A stretch of DNA of 64,000 bases from Rebecca billardiae RCC1528 (GCA_965240325.2 OZ251231.1:1860001-1924000); one strand, 5' to 3'. Shown: positions 1 through 9,757, counted from the stretch's first letter. Made by a program: numbers and translations. The notes: a model not told the origin generated them from the sequence alone.

Positions 1-2
1 AG

Positions 3-1610
3 GGCAATGCAGATGCGCAAAACAACCTGGGCGCGCGCTACGAAGGAGGCGGGGGCGTGCCGCAGGATATGGCCGAGGCGGTGCGCTGGTACCGGCTGGC
101 GGCCGAGCAGGGCAATGCAGCTGCGCAGTACAACCTGGGCGCGTGCTACGAAGGAGGCGAGGGCGTGCCGCAGGATATGGCTGAGGCGGTGCGCTGGTAC
201 CGGCTGGCGGCCGAGCAGGGCAATGCAGCTGCGCAGTACAACCTGGGCGCGCGCTACCGACGAGGCGAGGGCGTGCCGCAGGATATGGCCGAGGCGGTGC
301 GCTGGTACCGGCTGGCGGCCGAGCAGGGCAATGCAGAAGGGCAGAAAAGTTTGGGCGCGCTGTATGCACGCGGCGAGTGTGTACCGCAGGATATGGCCGA
401 GGCGGTGCGCTGGTACCGGCTGGCGGCCGAGCAGCGCGATTCGGCTACTCAGGCCTATTTGGGCGCACTGTATGCTCGAGGCGAGGGCGTGCCGCAGGAT
501 CTGGCCGAGGCGGTGCGCTGGTACCGGCTGGCGGCCGAGCAGGGCAATGCAGATGCGCAGTACAACCTGGGCGCGCGCTACCGACGAGGCGAGGGCGTGC
601 CGCAGGATATGGCCGAGGCGGTGCGCTGGTACCGGCTGGCGGCCGAGCAGGGCAATGCAGATGCGCAAAACAACCTGGGCGCGCGCTACGAAGGAGGCGG
701 GGGCGTGCCGCAGGATATGGCCGAGGCGGTGCGCTGGTACCGGCTGGCGGCCGAGCAGGGCAATGCAGCTGCGCTAAACAACCTGGGCGCGTGCTACGAA
801 GGAGGCGAGGGCGTGCCGCAGGATATGGCTGAGGCGGTGCGCTGGTACCGGCTGGCGGCCGAGCAGGGCAATGCAGCTGCGCAGTACAACCTGGGCGCGC
901 GCTACCGACGAGGCGAGGGCGTGCCGCAGGATATGGCCGAGGCGGTGCGCTGGTACCGGCTGGCGGCCGAGCAGGGCAATGCAGAAGGGCAGAAAAGTTT
1001 GGGCGCGCTGTATGCACGTGGCGAGTGTGTACCGCAGGATATGGCCGAGGCGGTGCGCTGGTACCGGCTGGCGGCCGAGCAGGGCGATTCGGCTACTCAG
1101 GCCTATTTGGGCGCACTGTATGCTCGAGGCGAGGGCGTGCCGCAGGATCTGGCCGAGGCGGTGCGCTGGTACCTGCTGGCGGCTGAGCAGGGCAATGCAG
1201 CTGCGCAGTACAACCTGGGCGCGTGCTACCAACGAGGCGAGGGCGTGCCGCAGGATATGGCCGAGGCGGTGCGCTGGTACCGGCTGGCGGCCGAGCAGGG
1301 CAATGCAGATGCGCAAAACAACCTGGGCGCGCGCTACGAAGGAGGCGAGGGCGTGCCGCAGGATATGGCCGAGGCGGTGCGCTGGTACCGGCTGGCGGCC
1401 GAGCAGGGCAATGCAGCTGCGCAAAACAACCTGGGCGCGTGCTACAAAGGAGGCGAGGGCGTGCCGCAGGATATGGCCGAGGCGGTGCGCTGGTACCGGC
1501 TGGCGGCCGAGCAGGGCAATGCAGCTGCGCAGTACAACCTGGGCGCGCACTACCAACGAGGCGAGGGCGTGCCGCAGGATATGGCCGAGGCGGTGCGCTG
1601 GTACCGGCTG
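3..1610 (+). repeat. 108-bp coding tandem repeat with 648-bp higher-order period
   Basis: Each SEL1 unit is 108 bp. Variant units recur every six units: the unit encoding GQKSLGALYARGEC begins near 333 and again at 981, exactly 648 bp apart, and neighbouring variants keep the same spacing. The array was therefore enlarged by duplicating blocks of six units. Confidence 0.9.
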
Positions 1611-1985
1611 GCCATCGACGGCGGCCAGCCACATGCCCACTCGGCATTGGCGCTCCTGCTGCTCGCAGGTGAGGCCGTGCAGCGCGACGTGGCGGAGGGA
1701 GTGCGGCTGCTGCGCCGCGGGCACGAGCTTGATGGCTCCGTGGTGGATCCGAGCAAGGTCCTCGGCGACTATGCCGGAGATCGCGAGGTGGCCGCTGCGT
1801 GCTGCATGGTGTGCGCCAAGACGGGCCGGGGCGTGAAGAAGTGCGAGCGGTGCCTCGTGGCGGTCTTCTGCTGCCGCGAGCACCTGCGGAGCGCGTGGAA
1901 AATGCATCACAAGCAGCACTGCACGAAGTGGCACGCCGCCGCGGCGGTGATGACTGCCGCTGCCAATCAGCAGCAGGCTGAATAA
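3..1985 (+). CDS. SEL1-repeat protein with C-terminal MYND zinc finger (5' end missing)
   Basis: The frame is open from the window edge, so the start lies upstream. About 15-16 near-identical 36-residue SEL1 units (core EAVRWYRLAAEQGNA) form an alpha-solenoid of the TPR class, normally a protein-protein interaction scaffold. The last two units are degenerate. They are followed by a Cys/His cluster (CMVC, then CERC, then FCC, ending HHKQHC) that fits a MYND finger, a domain that binds Pro-rich peptides. The stop is TAA at 1983-1985. SEL1-MYND fusions occur widely in algae and other protists; the partner and process cannot be read here. The units are so alike in DNA that recent unequal exchange is likely. 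Other long open frames across this stretch are by-products of the repeat. Confidence 0.88.
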   Translation, partial: GNADAQNNLGARYEGGGGVPQDMAEAVRWYRLAAEQGNAAAQYNLGACYEGGEGVPQDMAEAVRWYRLAAEQGNAAAQYNLGARYRRGEGVPQDMAEAVRWYRLAAEQGNAEGQKSLGALYARGECVPQDMAEAVRWYRLAAEQRDSATQAYLGALYARGEGVPQDLAEAVRWYRLAAEQGNADAQYNLGARYRRGEGVPQDMAEAVRWYRLAAEQGNADAQNNLGARYEGGGGVPQDMAEAVRWYRLAAEQGNAAALNNLGACYEGGEGVPQDMAEAVRWYRLAAEQGNAAAQYNLGARYRRGEGVPQDMAEAVRWYRLAAEQGNAEGQKSLGALYARGECVPQDMAEAVRWYRLAAEQGDSATQAYLGALYARGEGVPQDLAEAVRWYLLAAEQGNAAAQYNLGACYQRGEGVPQDMAEAVRWYRLAAEQGNADAQNNLGARYEGGEGVPQDMAEAVRWYRLAAEQGNAAAQNNLGACYKGGEGVPQDMAEAVRWYRLAAEQGNAAAQYNLGAHYQRGEGVPQDMAEAVRWYRLAIDGGQPHAHSALALLLLAGEAVQRDVAEGVRLLRRGHELDGSVVDPSKVLGDYAGDREVAAACCMVCAKTGRGVKKCERCLVAVFCCREHLRSAWKMHHKQHCTKWHAAAAVMTAAANQQQAE

Positions 1986-2436
1986 GCAATCAGGCTGCTG
2001 ATGACACTTCTGGATCGCGTGACGTCCGGACTGGGCCACATCCGGATCGTCGGAGGTGACGTCGGCCCCGGCACGATGGCGGATGCGGGACCAACCCCTG
2101 GCTCTATGTGCGAATCAAGGCCTATATGGCCGGCCATGACCGATGATATTGGCCGCTAGGCGGCCATGGCCGATGGTTAGCGGTCGACCAGCCATCTCTG
2201 GCCGATGGGTATTGGCCGATGGCCGTCCGGCGGCCGGACCGCCGAGGCCGCGCCGGACGCCCGGACGGCACGGCCACGGCGCCGGCGCGTGGCCGCGCGT
2301 GCGCACGCCGCGCGGGCTGCAGCAGTGTCCGACTCTGCACGGTCGTAGTCCGAGAGGGCTGCCCCGGGGCTCGGCCGACCCAACTGGTGGACTTGATGAG
2401 CCCCATCAGCGGCGGTCTCGACCGAGCTAGTGGCAG
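1986..2436. other. Intergenic, no gene seen
   Basis: GC-rich DNA downstream of the SEL1 gene with several GGCCGATGG-type short motifs around 2140-2230. Overlapping open frames occur on both strands but none has recognisable domains. Confidence 0.5.
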
Positions 2437-2460
2437 GTGTGTGTGTGTGTGAGTGTGTGT
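2437..2460. repeat. (GT)n microsatellite
   Basis: A run of GT dinucleotides interrupted once by GA. Confidence 0.9.
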
Positions 2461-2640
2461 CGGTTAATCTGATCTCGATCATCAATTATTAAGCTACAGG
2501 TCTACGACTATGTCTATTGTATTCTGCGCGCCGGCCCGGAGGGTGAAGGACGCGAGATGCAGGCGGCGAGCCCGGCGCCGACTCCGACGAGGGCGAGTCA
2601 GCGGCCGCACCCGCGCCCGCGACCGCGCCCACGCCCGCGC

Positions 2641-3038
2641 CCACGACCCCTACTTCTGCCACGGCTCGCGCTTGCACTGCCGCAGCAGCGCTGCTGCATC
2701 GTCTGCCGACGCTGCGACTGCGGCAGCCTCTCAGCGGCGAGCGGAAGAGCGGTGGCTGCCGCAGCGCAGTAGTCGGCTGCAAGCAGCTTATTCTGCGACG
2801 AGATCATGCCCAGACAGAGTCAAGCCGACCTCGTTGGGCCCACGACCCCTACTTCTGCCACGGCTCGCGCTTGCACTGCCGCAGCAGCGCTGCTGCATCG
2901 TCTGCCGACGCTGCGACTGCGGCAGCCTCTCAGCGGCGAGCGGAAGAGCGGTGGCTGCCGCAGCGCAGTAGTCGGCTGCAAGCAGCTTATTCTGCGACGA
3001 GATCATGCCCAGGCAGAGTCAAGCCGACCTCGTTGGGG
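2641..3038. repeat. Tandem duplication, 199-bp unit
   Basis: The block starting ACGACCCCTACTTCTGCC at 2643 recurs at 2842, 199 bp on. Both copies run to CTCGTTGGG and are almost identical (for example CAGACAGAG versus CAGGCAGAG). No convincing coding signal. Confidence 0.9.
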
Positions 3039-3159
3039 TACTACCATAGTCCATACGTTCGTCTGCCTTCGGAGTGGTGAATAATATATATTGCGCCGAA
3101 AAATAAAATAAATTATGATTGAATATATTAACGGCGTGGTATGCAACGGGCAGGCGTCA

Positions 3160-3664
3160 GTGGCGTTATTGGCACAATAACTGAGTGTCTAAGAGCGACA
3201 CCAAGATCCGGCTCGCTTGGCATCATCAACCAGCTGTCCGGCCGGGGCGCCCGCCGCCCAGCGCGCGCAGTCCTGGTCGGACCCCTTTTCGGCAGCCAAT
3301 CCGGTCGGCACCGGGCACCGCCTGCAGGACTTGCTCGGCGATTCCTGTTCCATCCGAGGCGACTCTTCTGGCCTCGGCGCGGCTCGGCCCAAGGTACGGG
3401 GGCGCCATGACACAAGGCGCCGAGCCGAGCAGGGGGCCCACGACACCGCACGCTACACTCTCCTCCGACCACTCTTGTGAGCTCGGCACACAGGAGGTGT
3501 ATACGCTGCTTTGGTAGTCCCCTCTGCTCGGTGAGGTTGCTGCTGTCAGCGCCTCCGCCCTGCAGCGCCGCACCGCAGCCGCGTCGTCGCTCGTCCGGCA
3601 TCACATTCTCGTCCAGCAGCTCACGTGCTGCCGCGTCAGCTCCGCGGCGGCGGTTCACTGTTTG
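3160..3664. repeat. Repeat A, copy 1 (505 bp)
   Basis: Matches 4060-4564 at an offset of exactly 900 bp; I find one mismatch (3432 versus 4332). Near its start is the hairpin GTTATTGGCACAATAAC. The ends are abrupt on both sides. Confidence 0.93.
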
Positions 3665-3848
3665 AGATATGCGCACGCCTCGCGCACGCGCGTCGCGCCA
3701 TGTGCCGCACGCTCTCGCTCAACACGCTGCACACACCGCGCCACCGCGCGCGCGTGAACGCTACGCGCAGTCCCCAATCTTTCTCTTCTTTTTAACGGGA
3801 TTCATCAGCAACCACTACTTGGACGCCCGCTCTAACTTATAAACGGGA

Positions 3849-4059
3849 CTCACGGGCGCCCTCTCGACCACGGGCAGCTGCGCCTCCGCACTGCCCGCGC
3901 CCGTCGTTCGTTGGTAGAATCCCGACCTATGTAACATGATCGTGTCCCAATCATGATCATCATCGTGGACTGTCCCAAGACGCAGTTCACGCCACGACCA
4001 TCCAGCTCTCGGTCGTGCTCGACGCTTCGAGCGAGCAGGGCATGGCGGAGTGGTTAGAC
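3849..4059. repeat. Repeat B, copy 1 (211 bp)
   Basis: Matches 4659-4876 apart from a 7-bp insertion in the second copy after CCCGACCTAT. It ends in CATGGCGGAGTGGTTAGAC, which resembles the A box of a tRNA-type polymerase III promoter. Repeat A copy 2 begins directly after it. Confidence 0.88.
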
Positions 4060-4564
4060 GTGGCGTTATTGGCACAATAACTGAGTGTCTAAGAGCGACA
4101 CCAAGATCCGGCTCGCTTGGCATCATCAACCAGCTGTCCGGCCGGGGCGCCCGCCGCCCAGCGCGCGCAGTCCTGGTCGGACCCCTTTTCGGCAGCCAAT
4201 CCGGTCGGCACCGGGCACCGCCTGCAGGACTTGCTCGGCGATTCCTGTTCCATCCGAGGCGACTCTTCTGGCCTCGGCGCGGCTCGGCCCAAGGTACGGG
4301 GGCGCCATGACACAAGGCGCCGAGCCGAGCAAGGGGCCCACGACACCGCACGCTACACTCTCCTCCGACCACTCTTGTGAGCTCGGCACACAGGAGGTGT
4401 ATACGCTGCTTTGGTAGTCCCCTCTGCTCGGTGAGGTTGCTGCTGTCAGCGCCTCCGCCCTGCAGCGCCGCACCGCAGCCGCGTCGTCGCTCGTCCGGCA
4501 TCACATTCTCGTCCAGCAGCTCACGTGCTGCCGCGTCAGCTCCGCGGCGGCGGTTCACTGTTTG
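4060..4564. repeat. Repeat A, copy 2 (505 bp)
   Basis: Second copy of 3160-3664, abutting repeat B copy 1. The 93-bp spacer that follows (4565-4658) is unrelated to the 184-bp spacer after copy 1 (3665-3848). Confidence 0.93.
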
Positions 4565-4658
4565 CCCACCCTCCCACCCTCTGTCTGGGATAACGGTGCT
4601 GTGCAACCCGTGCTGTCTGGTCAGCCAGATCGGTCGTCGACCTCCGTGACTGACGGAC

Positions 4659-4873
4659 CTCACGGGCGCCCTCTCGACCACGGGCAGCTGCGCCTCCGCA
4701 CTGCCCGCGCCCGTCGTTCGTTGGTAGAATCCCGACCTATCACCTATGTAACATGATCGTGTCCCAATCATGATCATCATCGTGGACTGTCCCAAGACGC
4801 AGTTCACGCCACGACCATCCAGCTCTCGGTCGTGCTCGACGCTTCGAGCGAGCAGGGCATGGCGGAGTGGTTA

Positions 4874-4876
<3 letters not shown>
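4659..4876. repeat. Repeat B, copy 2 (218 bp)
   Basis: Second copy of 3849-4059. Its A-box-like end runs straight into a TA microsatellite instead of into repeat A. Confidence 0.88.

Positions 4877-4918
<42 letters not shown>
4877..4918. repeat. (TA)n microsatellite
   Basis: About 20 uninterrupted AT dinucleotides immediately after repeat B copy 2. The position fits a simple-repeat tail of a retroposon. Confidence 0.92.
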
Positions 4919-4920
<2 letters not shown>

Positions 4921-6345
4921 TCATTTATTAATTTATTCGTCGTAGTCGGCCACTGGCCGATGAACGGGCGAAAGTGGGCATCCTGTGGCCGACGGGTTGG
5001 CCGACGCCCGTCGAGGCTTGATTCGCACACAGCCGGGCCTGGCTGGCTGCGAGCGCGCCTGCACGTGCCTCCGGGCCCGCCTCCCGCTTGCTGCTCACGC
5101 AGTCAGCTGCGACCGTGGCGCATGATCGCAGAAGCAGTGCCGGCAGTACGGCCTGCATCAGCTAGTGCCCGCGCCCGGTCGTGGCGCGCGCGGTAGTTGC
5201 GCGTTTGCAGCGCTCGCCGCTCGGCGACGGCACGCGCGTGCGGCTCAGGTGTGTCAAATGCGGTCTCGTCGGCGCGCTTTCGCCTGCCACCTCGTGCACC
5301 CGTGCCGCCAGTTTCATCGTCTTCATGAGGACTGCTGGTGCTGTCGCCATCCGCTCTCCATCACCCCGAGTCGCGCGGCGCGCGCGCGGTAGGCAGGCGG
5401 GCGTACGGTCACTCACCCGTCCGTGCAACGGGTCAAGTGGCCAGAGTACGTCTGGTCGATGGCTGGCACGGGCCGCAGCGCTAAAGCACCCTGCTGTCAC
5501 AGCCGACTCCTTCAGTACTCCGAGCTCCGCGGCACGACTCACTCGGCACGATCGCGGACGGGTCAGATCCGAGCTGATCAGCCGCAGAGTTGGACAGCAG
5601 TTTGGCAGCTACTAGTAGTATATAATAGTTGTCAGACGGACGTCCGATTTGACGACCGGTGCCGGGTGCGGTCTCAGGTCCGCTGCTGTGATAAATAATG
5701 TGATTGTGTGAAGTGTGAATGAGTCTCGCGGTCGCAGGCAGGGCGACGGTCGGACTAATAGCTTCAGTCATCTCAGAACCGACTTCAACTGGCGAACTGC
5801 CACTACGGCGGAGAGCCACGATTGCACGGCCACCGCGGGCCCCCAACTGCGTTGATTCTATGCAGAAAAGGACCGCGGAACGCGGTCATATCTAGACAGC
5901 AGACGACACTAGATGACGACTAAGCTACAGGACGCGGACCCTGAGTCTGATGAATGGCATATCAGAATTGTCAGCAATTATTGAGTGACGAATTGATGAG
6001 CAGTAGACAATATATTGACGACGAATCCGGAATCGCCAACATTTGGCGGCAACCGTGATCCGCCCCTGCGGCCTGGCGGCCCCTGCCCCTGGGCCTGGCC
6101 ACGCCGCCTACGCTGCTCATCCCTAGGATTGCCCGCGCGGGGCTCCGACGCTTCGATACTACAGCTGGAATCGTCATTCCAGCAGAGGTCGGTGCGTGAT
6201 ATCAATATAACTCTCGGAATCGGACTGCCGCTGCTCGTAACAGCCGCTCACTGAGCGGCTCACTCGCTGCGGAGCTGATGATTGGCGCTCGGCCGCGAGT
6301 AGATCCGATGCTGATCATCATTGTCATGTTCATGCGCTGAGCTCG
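4919..6345. other. Intergenic, no gene seen
   Basis: Mixed-composition DNA with no open frame that has a recognisable domain. It contains one copy of a short dispersed repeat (5832-5889). Confidence 0.5.
5832..5889. repeat. Short dispersed repeat, copy 1
   Basis: Aligns with 60274-60330 at about 85% identity: CACCGCGGGCCCC, then CGTTG, TTCTATG and finally CCGCGGAACGCGGTCAT. The end can fold as GACCGCG-GAA-CGCGGTC. Function unknown. Confidence 0.7.
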
Positions 6346-7038
6346 TCAGGCACGCGCATAGATGCGCATCCAGTCGTCGATCTCTTCAAAGTGCCCCAGG
6401 CGTCGCTCCTCGACCAGCCGCCAGTCGCGCTCGAGCGCGTCGAAGAAGGCGTTGTCGGCCGTGCACCCGCCGCGCGCCTCACCGACAAAGGCGAGCCGCG
6501 AGCCGCCGAAGCGCGCGAGGGCGCTCTGCGCGAAGCGCGCCTCAACATCCGGCCAGCACAGCAGGAGGGTGCGCGCCTGGTATTCCGGCTCGGCCAGGAC
6601 CTCTTCCGACCCCTTGCGCACGAGCGAGGCCCACGGCCACCGCGCCCACGTCGTGAGGAAGGTCGTGTCCTTGCCGTCTGCACATCGGTCGAACGCGTCG
6701 ACCAAACCGCCCGCGTCCAGGATCTGGTGTGCGACAAAGCCGCCACCCGCGCCGAGCTCGATGAAGGGGCCGTGCGCAATGAGCGCGCGCACATCGTCGC
6801 CGTGGAGGCAGGCCCACCCGAGGTTTGCGACAAACAGGTTGCGCTCAGGATCGTCGAGCAAAACAGTCTGTCGCACCGACGCCTGTGGGACGTAGCCGCG
6901 CAGGTGCGCGTCGAAGACGGCGCGCAAGGCGCTCGTGGAGAGCCCAGATGCGATGAGAAAGTTCAGGAGTGAAGTGCGCTCGTCGGCGTCCTCCACAAGC
7001 TGCGCGTGCAGCCCCTCGTGCACGGCAGCGACGTCCAT
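6346..7038 (-). CDS. SAM-dependent methyltransferase-like protein
   Basis: 230 residues from the ATG at 7036-7038 (MDVAAVHEG). The only in-frame extension upstream begins with GTG at 7071. A glycine-rich loop, FIELGAGGGF, sits after a helical N-terminal region and is followed by an acidic strand end (DAFDRC), as in motif I and post-I of class I methyltransferases. Later segments (LLLCWPDVEARFAQSALARF, then LAFVGEARGG) fit the strand 4-5 region. No transit or signal peptide is evident. Substrate unknown. An uninterrupted frame with high GC at third positions supports a real single-exon gene. A sequence motif shared with the next gene lies about 80 bp upstream. Confidence 0.78.
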   Translation of the reverse strand: MDVAAVHEGLHAQLVEDADERTSLLNFLIASGLSTSALRAVFDAHLRGYVPQASVRQTVLLDDPERNLFVANLGWACLHGDDVRALIAHGPFIELGAGGGFVAHQILDAGGLVDAFDRCADGKDTTFLTTWARWPWASLVRKGSEEVLAEPEYQARTLLLCWPDVEARFAQSALARFGGSRLAFVGEARGGCTADNAFFDALERDWRLVEERRLGHFEEIDDWMRIYARA

Positions 7039-7073
7039 TGTCGTCAATTGTGGGTTGTGACGATTCGGCACCC

Positions 7074-7108
7074 GGAATCCCGGAATCCCGGAATCCCGGA
7101 ATGGAATG
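7074..7108. repeat. Short tandem repeat GGAATCCC
   Basis: About three and a half copies of GGAATCCC followed by GGAATGGAATGG, in the putative 5' region of the minus-strand methyltransferase-like gene. Confidence 0.85.
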
Positions 7109-7118
7109 GCCCCGCCCC

Positions 7119-7142
7119 GGGCTTATCCCACAAACCCACGGG
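7119..7142 (-). promoter_or_regulatory. 24-bp motif upstream of the methyltransferase-like gene
   Basis: On the minus strand this reads CCCGTGGGTTTGTGGGATAA followed by GCCC. The identical 24 bp occurs on the plus strand at 8714-8737, just before the sulfotransferase gene. In both places it points toward the downstream gene (about 80 and 33 bp from the ATG). It could be a core promoter or 5' UTR element, or alternatively the inverted ends of a 1.6-kb insertion. Confidence 0.55.
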
Positions 7143-8641
7143 CGGCGCCCCCAACCGCACAGCGACACGATGGCGGCCACGCGCGGCGCGCTCGTTCGCT
7201 CACATACGGCCGCTGCGGGTGCGCGCGCGCTGCGGGCGCGGGTCAGGACACCTACCGGCCTCATTCGCGCGCGCTCCCGCCCTCCCTCGCCGCCCTCGCC
7301 GCGCGCAGGCACCATCTGCTTTGCGTGCAACGCATCACGCCCGCCCGCCCGCCGCGCCGCAACGCGCGCGCGCGCGCGCAGGAGGGCTTTTAAGGGCGAG
7401 TTCTCGCGTCTGCCTGGTGCGCATGTGTTTGGCGTGGATGCGCAACGCTCGCTTGCCGGCGTGCGCGGACGTGCTCGGCGGCAAACACGGGTTCGGCACC
7501 TGCAACAGGCTCGTTCTCCCACCGGTGTCAAGGTATGGATGTTTCGAGCAAAACCGGCCAAAATGGCGGATTTCGCAGGCTGCGGGCTGGTCAGAGATTG
7601 ACGATGTCTGATTGCTGATTGACGATCTGTGTGCTGACTGCTGGGCGCATATGTAGTGTTACTATGCTGCTGCTGTCAGACCTTCGCCGCCGGGGCATAC
7701 GACTACATACACCGTGTTTGTATACACGCATCGTCAGCAACCTCTCGCGCTCATACCCGTCAGTGTCACTCAGCGTCATGTCAGCTGTCAGGCGCATCAG
7801 CGGCTCGTCGCTCGCCACCGACCGCCGGCGCCAATTCGGTCATCAGGTCGTCAAGATCCACCGCCGCGTCGTCGTCGCGTGCGCGTGCAGCCTGGCCGAG
7901 ACGGCCGTCGTGCCGACAGCTTTCCTGAGCCGGCACCATCGAGCGCCAGCGCGTCTCCGTCTTGACCGCTGAGCACTTCATCGCCGACGCGAGCGCAGAC
8001 TCGGTCTTCGGCGCGTCGGTGGGTGCCGCCTCGCCCGTCGCCGCGGCTGCTGGTCGGGGGGCGCTATGATGACTGATCGAGCAGTCATCATAGCACTGCG
8101 TAGCGGGCGGGAGAGTTGACTCACGTGCTGACTTGTTTATCTCCATGCCGCGCGGCGCTGACCATAGACGCATCAGGCAGCGCGCGCGTGTGAACGACAG
8201 ATCCGCCTTCGCTGATCATCAGACCAGCTGAGTGCCAAGGAACAAGTTGGGCTGCCCGTGTCAGGTGAGCCGCGTCGACGCGTTGCACAGCGCAGCAGAC
8301 GGCAACAGTATCAACAAGGACAGGCACACGCGCAGCATCAGTGCCGCTTCCTCCGTGCACGATGCCGATGTGCGCTTGCGGCAATCGGCCCGGCCAAGCT
8401 GACATTCGGCTCGCACAGCGCCGCTCTGACCGATGACGCGAAGCGAGCGCCCAAGGAGCAGGCTTGGCGGACGAAGAGATGACGCATGCGGTAGTGATCT
8501 GTCACTAGCGCGTGCGTGACTAGCGCGCGAGGCGCCAAGATGCGCGTTCAGCGCGCGCAACCGCGGCGAACGTCGCTTCCCTGGGCTCACCGCCGGTCCG
8601 CCGGCAGAGCGCCGGCACACCCCGCGCACGCGCGAACCGTA
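7143..8641. other. Divergent intergenic region
   Basis: About 1.5 kb between the two divergently transcribed genes. Open frames on both strands lack recognisable domains. It contains a 13-bp-arm hairpin at 8063-8094. Confidence 0.5.
8063..8094. repeat. Inverted repeat, 13-bp arms
   Basis: GCTATGATGACTG, a 6-base loop (ATCGAG), then the exact complement CAGTCATCATAGC. Confidence 0.85.
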
Positions 8642-8701
8642 TGAAAGAGCGCCCGGACCGCAGCGATCTCATGAGATCGCTGCGGTCCGGGCGCTCTTTC
8701 A
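8642..8701. repeat. Perfect 60-bp palindrome without loop
   Basis: The left arm (8642-8671, starting TGAAAGAGCGCCCGG) is matched base for base by the right arm (8672-8701, ending CCGGGCGCTCTTTCA), with the centre at CTCATGAG. It ends 12 bp before the shared 24-bp motif and 69 bp before the sulfotransferase start codon. Confidence 0.97.
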
Positions 8702-8713
8702 GCCGACCGCCCT

Positions 8714-8737
8714 CCCGTGGGTTTGTGGGATAAGCCC
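8714..8737 (+). promoter_or_regulatory. 24-bp motif upstream of the sulfotransferase gene
   Basis: Identical to the minus-strand motif at 7119-7142 and in the same orientation relative to its gene. It ends 33 bp before the ATG at 8771, a distance typical of a transcription-start or 5' UTR element. Confidence 0.55.
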
Positions 8738-8770
8738 CGGGCTTGGAGGCTGGTCGGCTGGAGCAGGGAA

Positions 8771-9757
8771 ATGGCGGCTCCGCACCTGACGCCCCACGCC
8801 TTCACAGCCGCACTGGCGTTGGCCGCACTGGCCACGGGCGGCGTGGGCGGCAGGTCGGCGTCCAAAGAGACGCGCCACGTGTATTACTACCCGCACTGCC
8901 CGAAGACGGGCGGCGCGAGCTTTGCGAAAGACCTGCTCGCCACGATTGATAAGCGCCGGCACGGCGTGCGCCCGTGCGCCCACGACATGCACTGGTGCTG
9001 GGGCGAGAACATGAAGCGCACGGACACGGTGCTCGATAAGATGCGCGAGGCACAGCGGAATCCGAGCGCCACCTCCTGCAACTACGCCACATGCGAGCTC
9101 CACATGCGCCCAGCGCTCAGGCGTGCGGGCGTCCTTCTCGGGGCGCCGCGAGTGCACGTGCTGCTGCTGCTGCGCACGCCGCAGGCGCACGTGGTCAGCC
9201 AGTACGCGCACGCCGTCAGCCGCAACCCGGTGCTGGCCCGCGAGTGCCCCACCTTCAGCTCGTGGCTCGCGCGTAAGCAGCGCGAGCTCCAGTTCACCAA
9301 CCACTCGGGGTGGTTCCCGTACAACATGCAGACCTCGCACCTCGTGTCGGACGGCCCCGGCGCGGGGCGCGGCTCGGGCTACGGGGCGCCCCAGCTGCCG
9401 CCGGACGCGCTCTCGAAGGCCAAGGCGGTCGTCGACCAGGCGCTCCACGTGGGCGTGCTCGAGCACTACCGCGCGCAGTACTGCCTCGCCGTGTACCACA
9501 TCTGGCCGATGATGCCAGTGCCGGTGCCGATGTGCAGGTGTGGCAACGACCGGCGGCAGAGGAAGGCCCTCAACCACGATGACCACGGCACGGACTCGCA
9601 TAAAAAGGTGCCCACGATCAGCGCGAGCGACCGGCGCATCGTCGATGGGCTCACACGGCTCGACGCGCAGCTTTACAAGCACGCCCTTGAGCGCTTCACG
9701 CGCGACATGCGCGCCAGCCCTCTCCCGCGCTGTCTCATGAACGCAACAACCAAATAA
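8771..9757 (+). CDS. Golgi-type sulfotransferase family protein
   Basis: 328 residues. The ATG at 8771 is preferred because it opens a short N-terminal hydrophobic stretch (AALALAALATGGVGG) that would act as signal anchor. CPKTGGASFAKDLL matches the 5'-phosphosulfate loop of PAPS-dependent sulfotransferases (usual form PKTGGTSF). VLLLLRTPQAHVVSQYAH matches the 3'-phosphate site, with Arg and the following Ser. Several Cys residues suggest a lumenal domain. The family moves sulfate from PAPS to carbohydrate or tyrosine acceptors; the acceptor here is unknown. It converges on a glycosyltransferase gene that also carries a sulfotransferase-like tail, hinting at sulfated glycan synthesis. Confidence 0.82.
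   Translation: MAAPHLTPHAFTAALALAALATGGVGGRSASKETRHVYYYPHCPKTGGASFAKDLLATIDKRRHGVRPCAHDMHWCWGENMKRTDTVLDKMREAQRNPSATSCNYATCELHMRPALRRAGVLLGAPRVHVLLLLRTPQAHVVSQYAHAVSRNPVLARECPTFSSWLARKQRELQFTNHSGWFPYNMQTSHLVSDGPGAGRGSGYGAPQLPPDALSKAKAVVDQALHVGVLEHYRAQYCLAVYHIWPMMPVPVPMCRCGNDRRQRKALNHDDHGTDSHKKVPTISASDRRIVDGLTRLDAQLYKHALERFTRDMRASPLPRCLMNATTK

Noticed and set aside
445-2039. Long minus-strand frames opposite the SEL1 gene
   Set aside because: Shadows of the 108-bp repeat; translations are low-complexity or Arg/Pro-rich without a domain.
4030-4110. tRNA gene at the B-A' junction
   Set aside because: Only the A-box region resembles a tRNA. No B box or cloverleaf with a normal anticodon arm can be folded from the following bases.
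3815-4807. 330-codon minus-strand frame across the A/B repeats
   Set aside because: It spans repeat junctions and an unrelated spacer, encodes the same segment twice and has no recognisable domain. Most likely fortuitous in GC-rich DNA.
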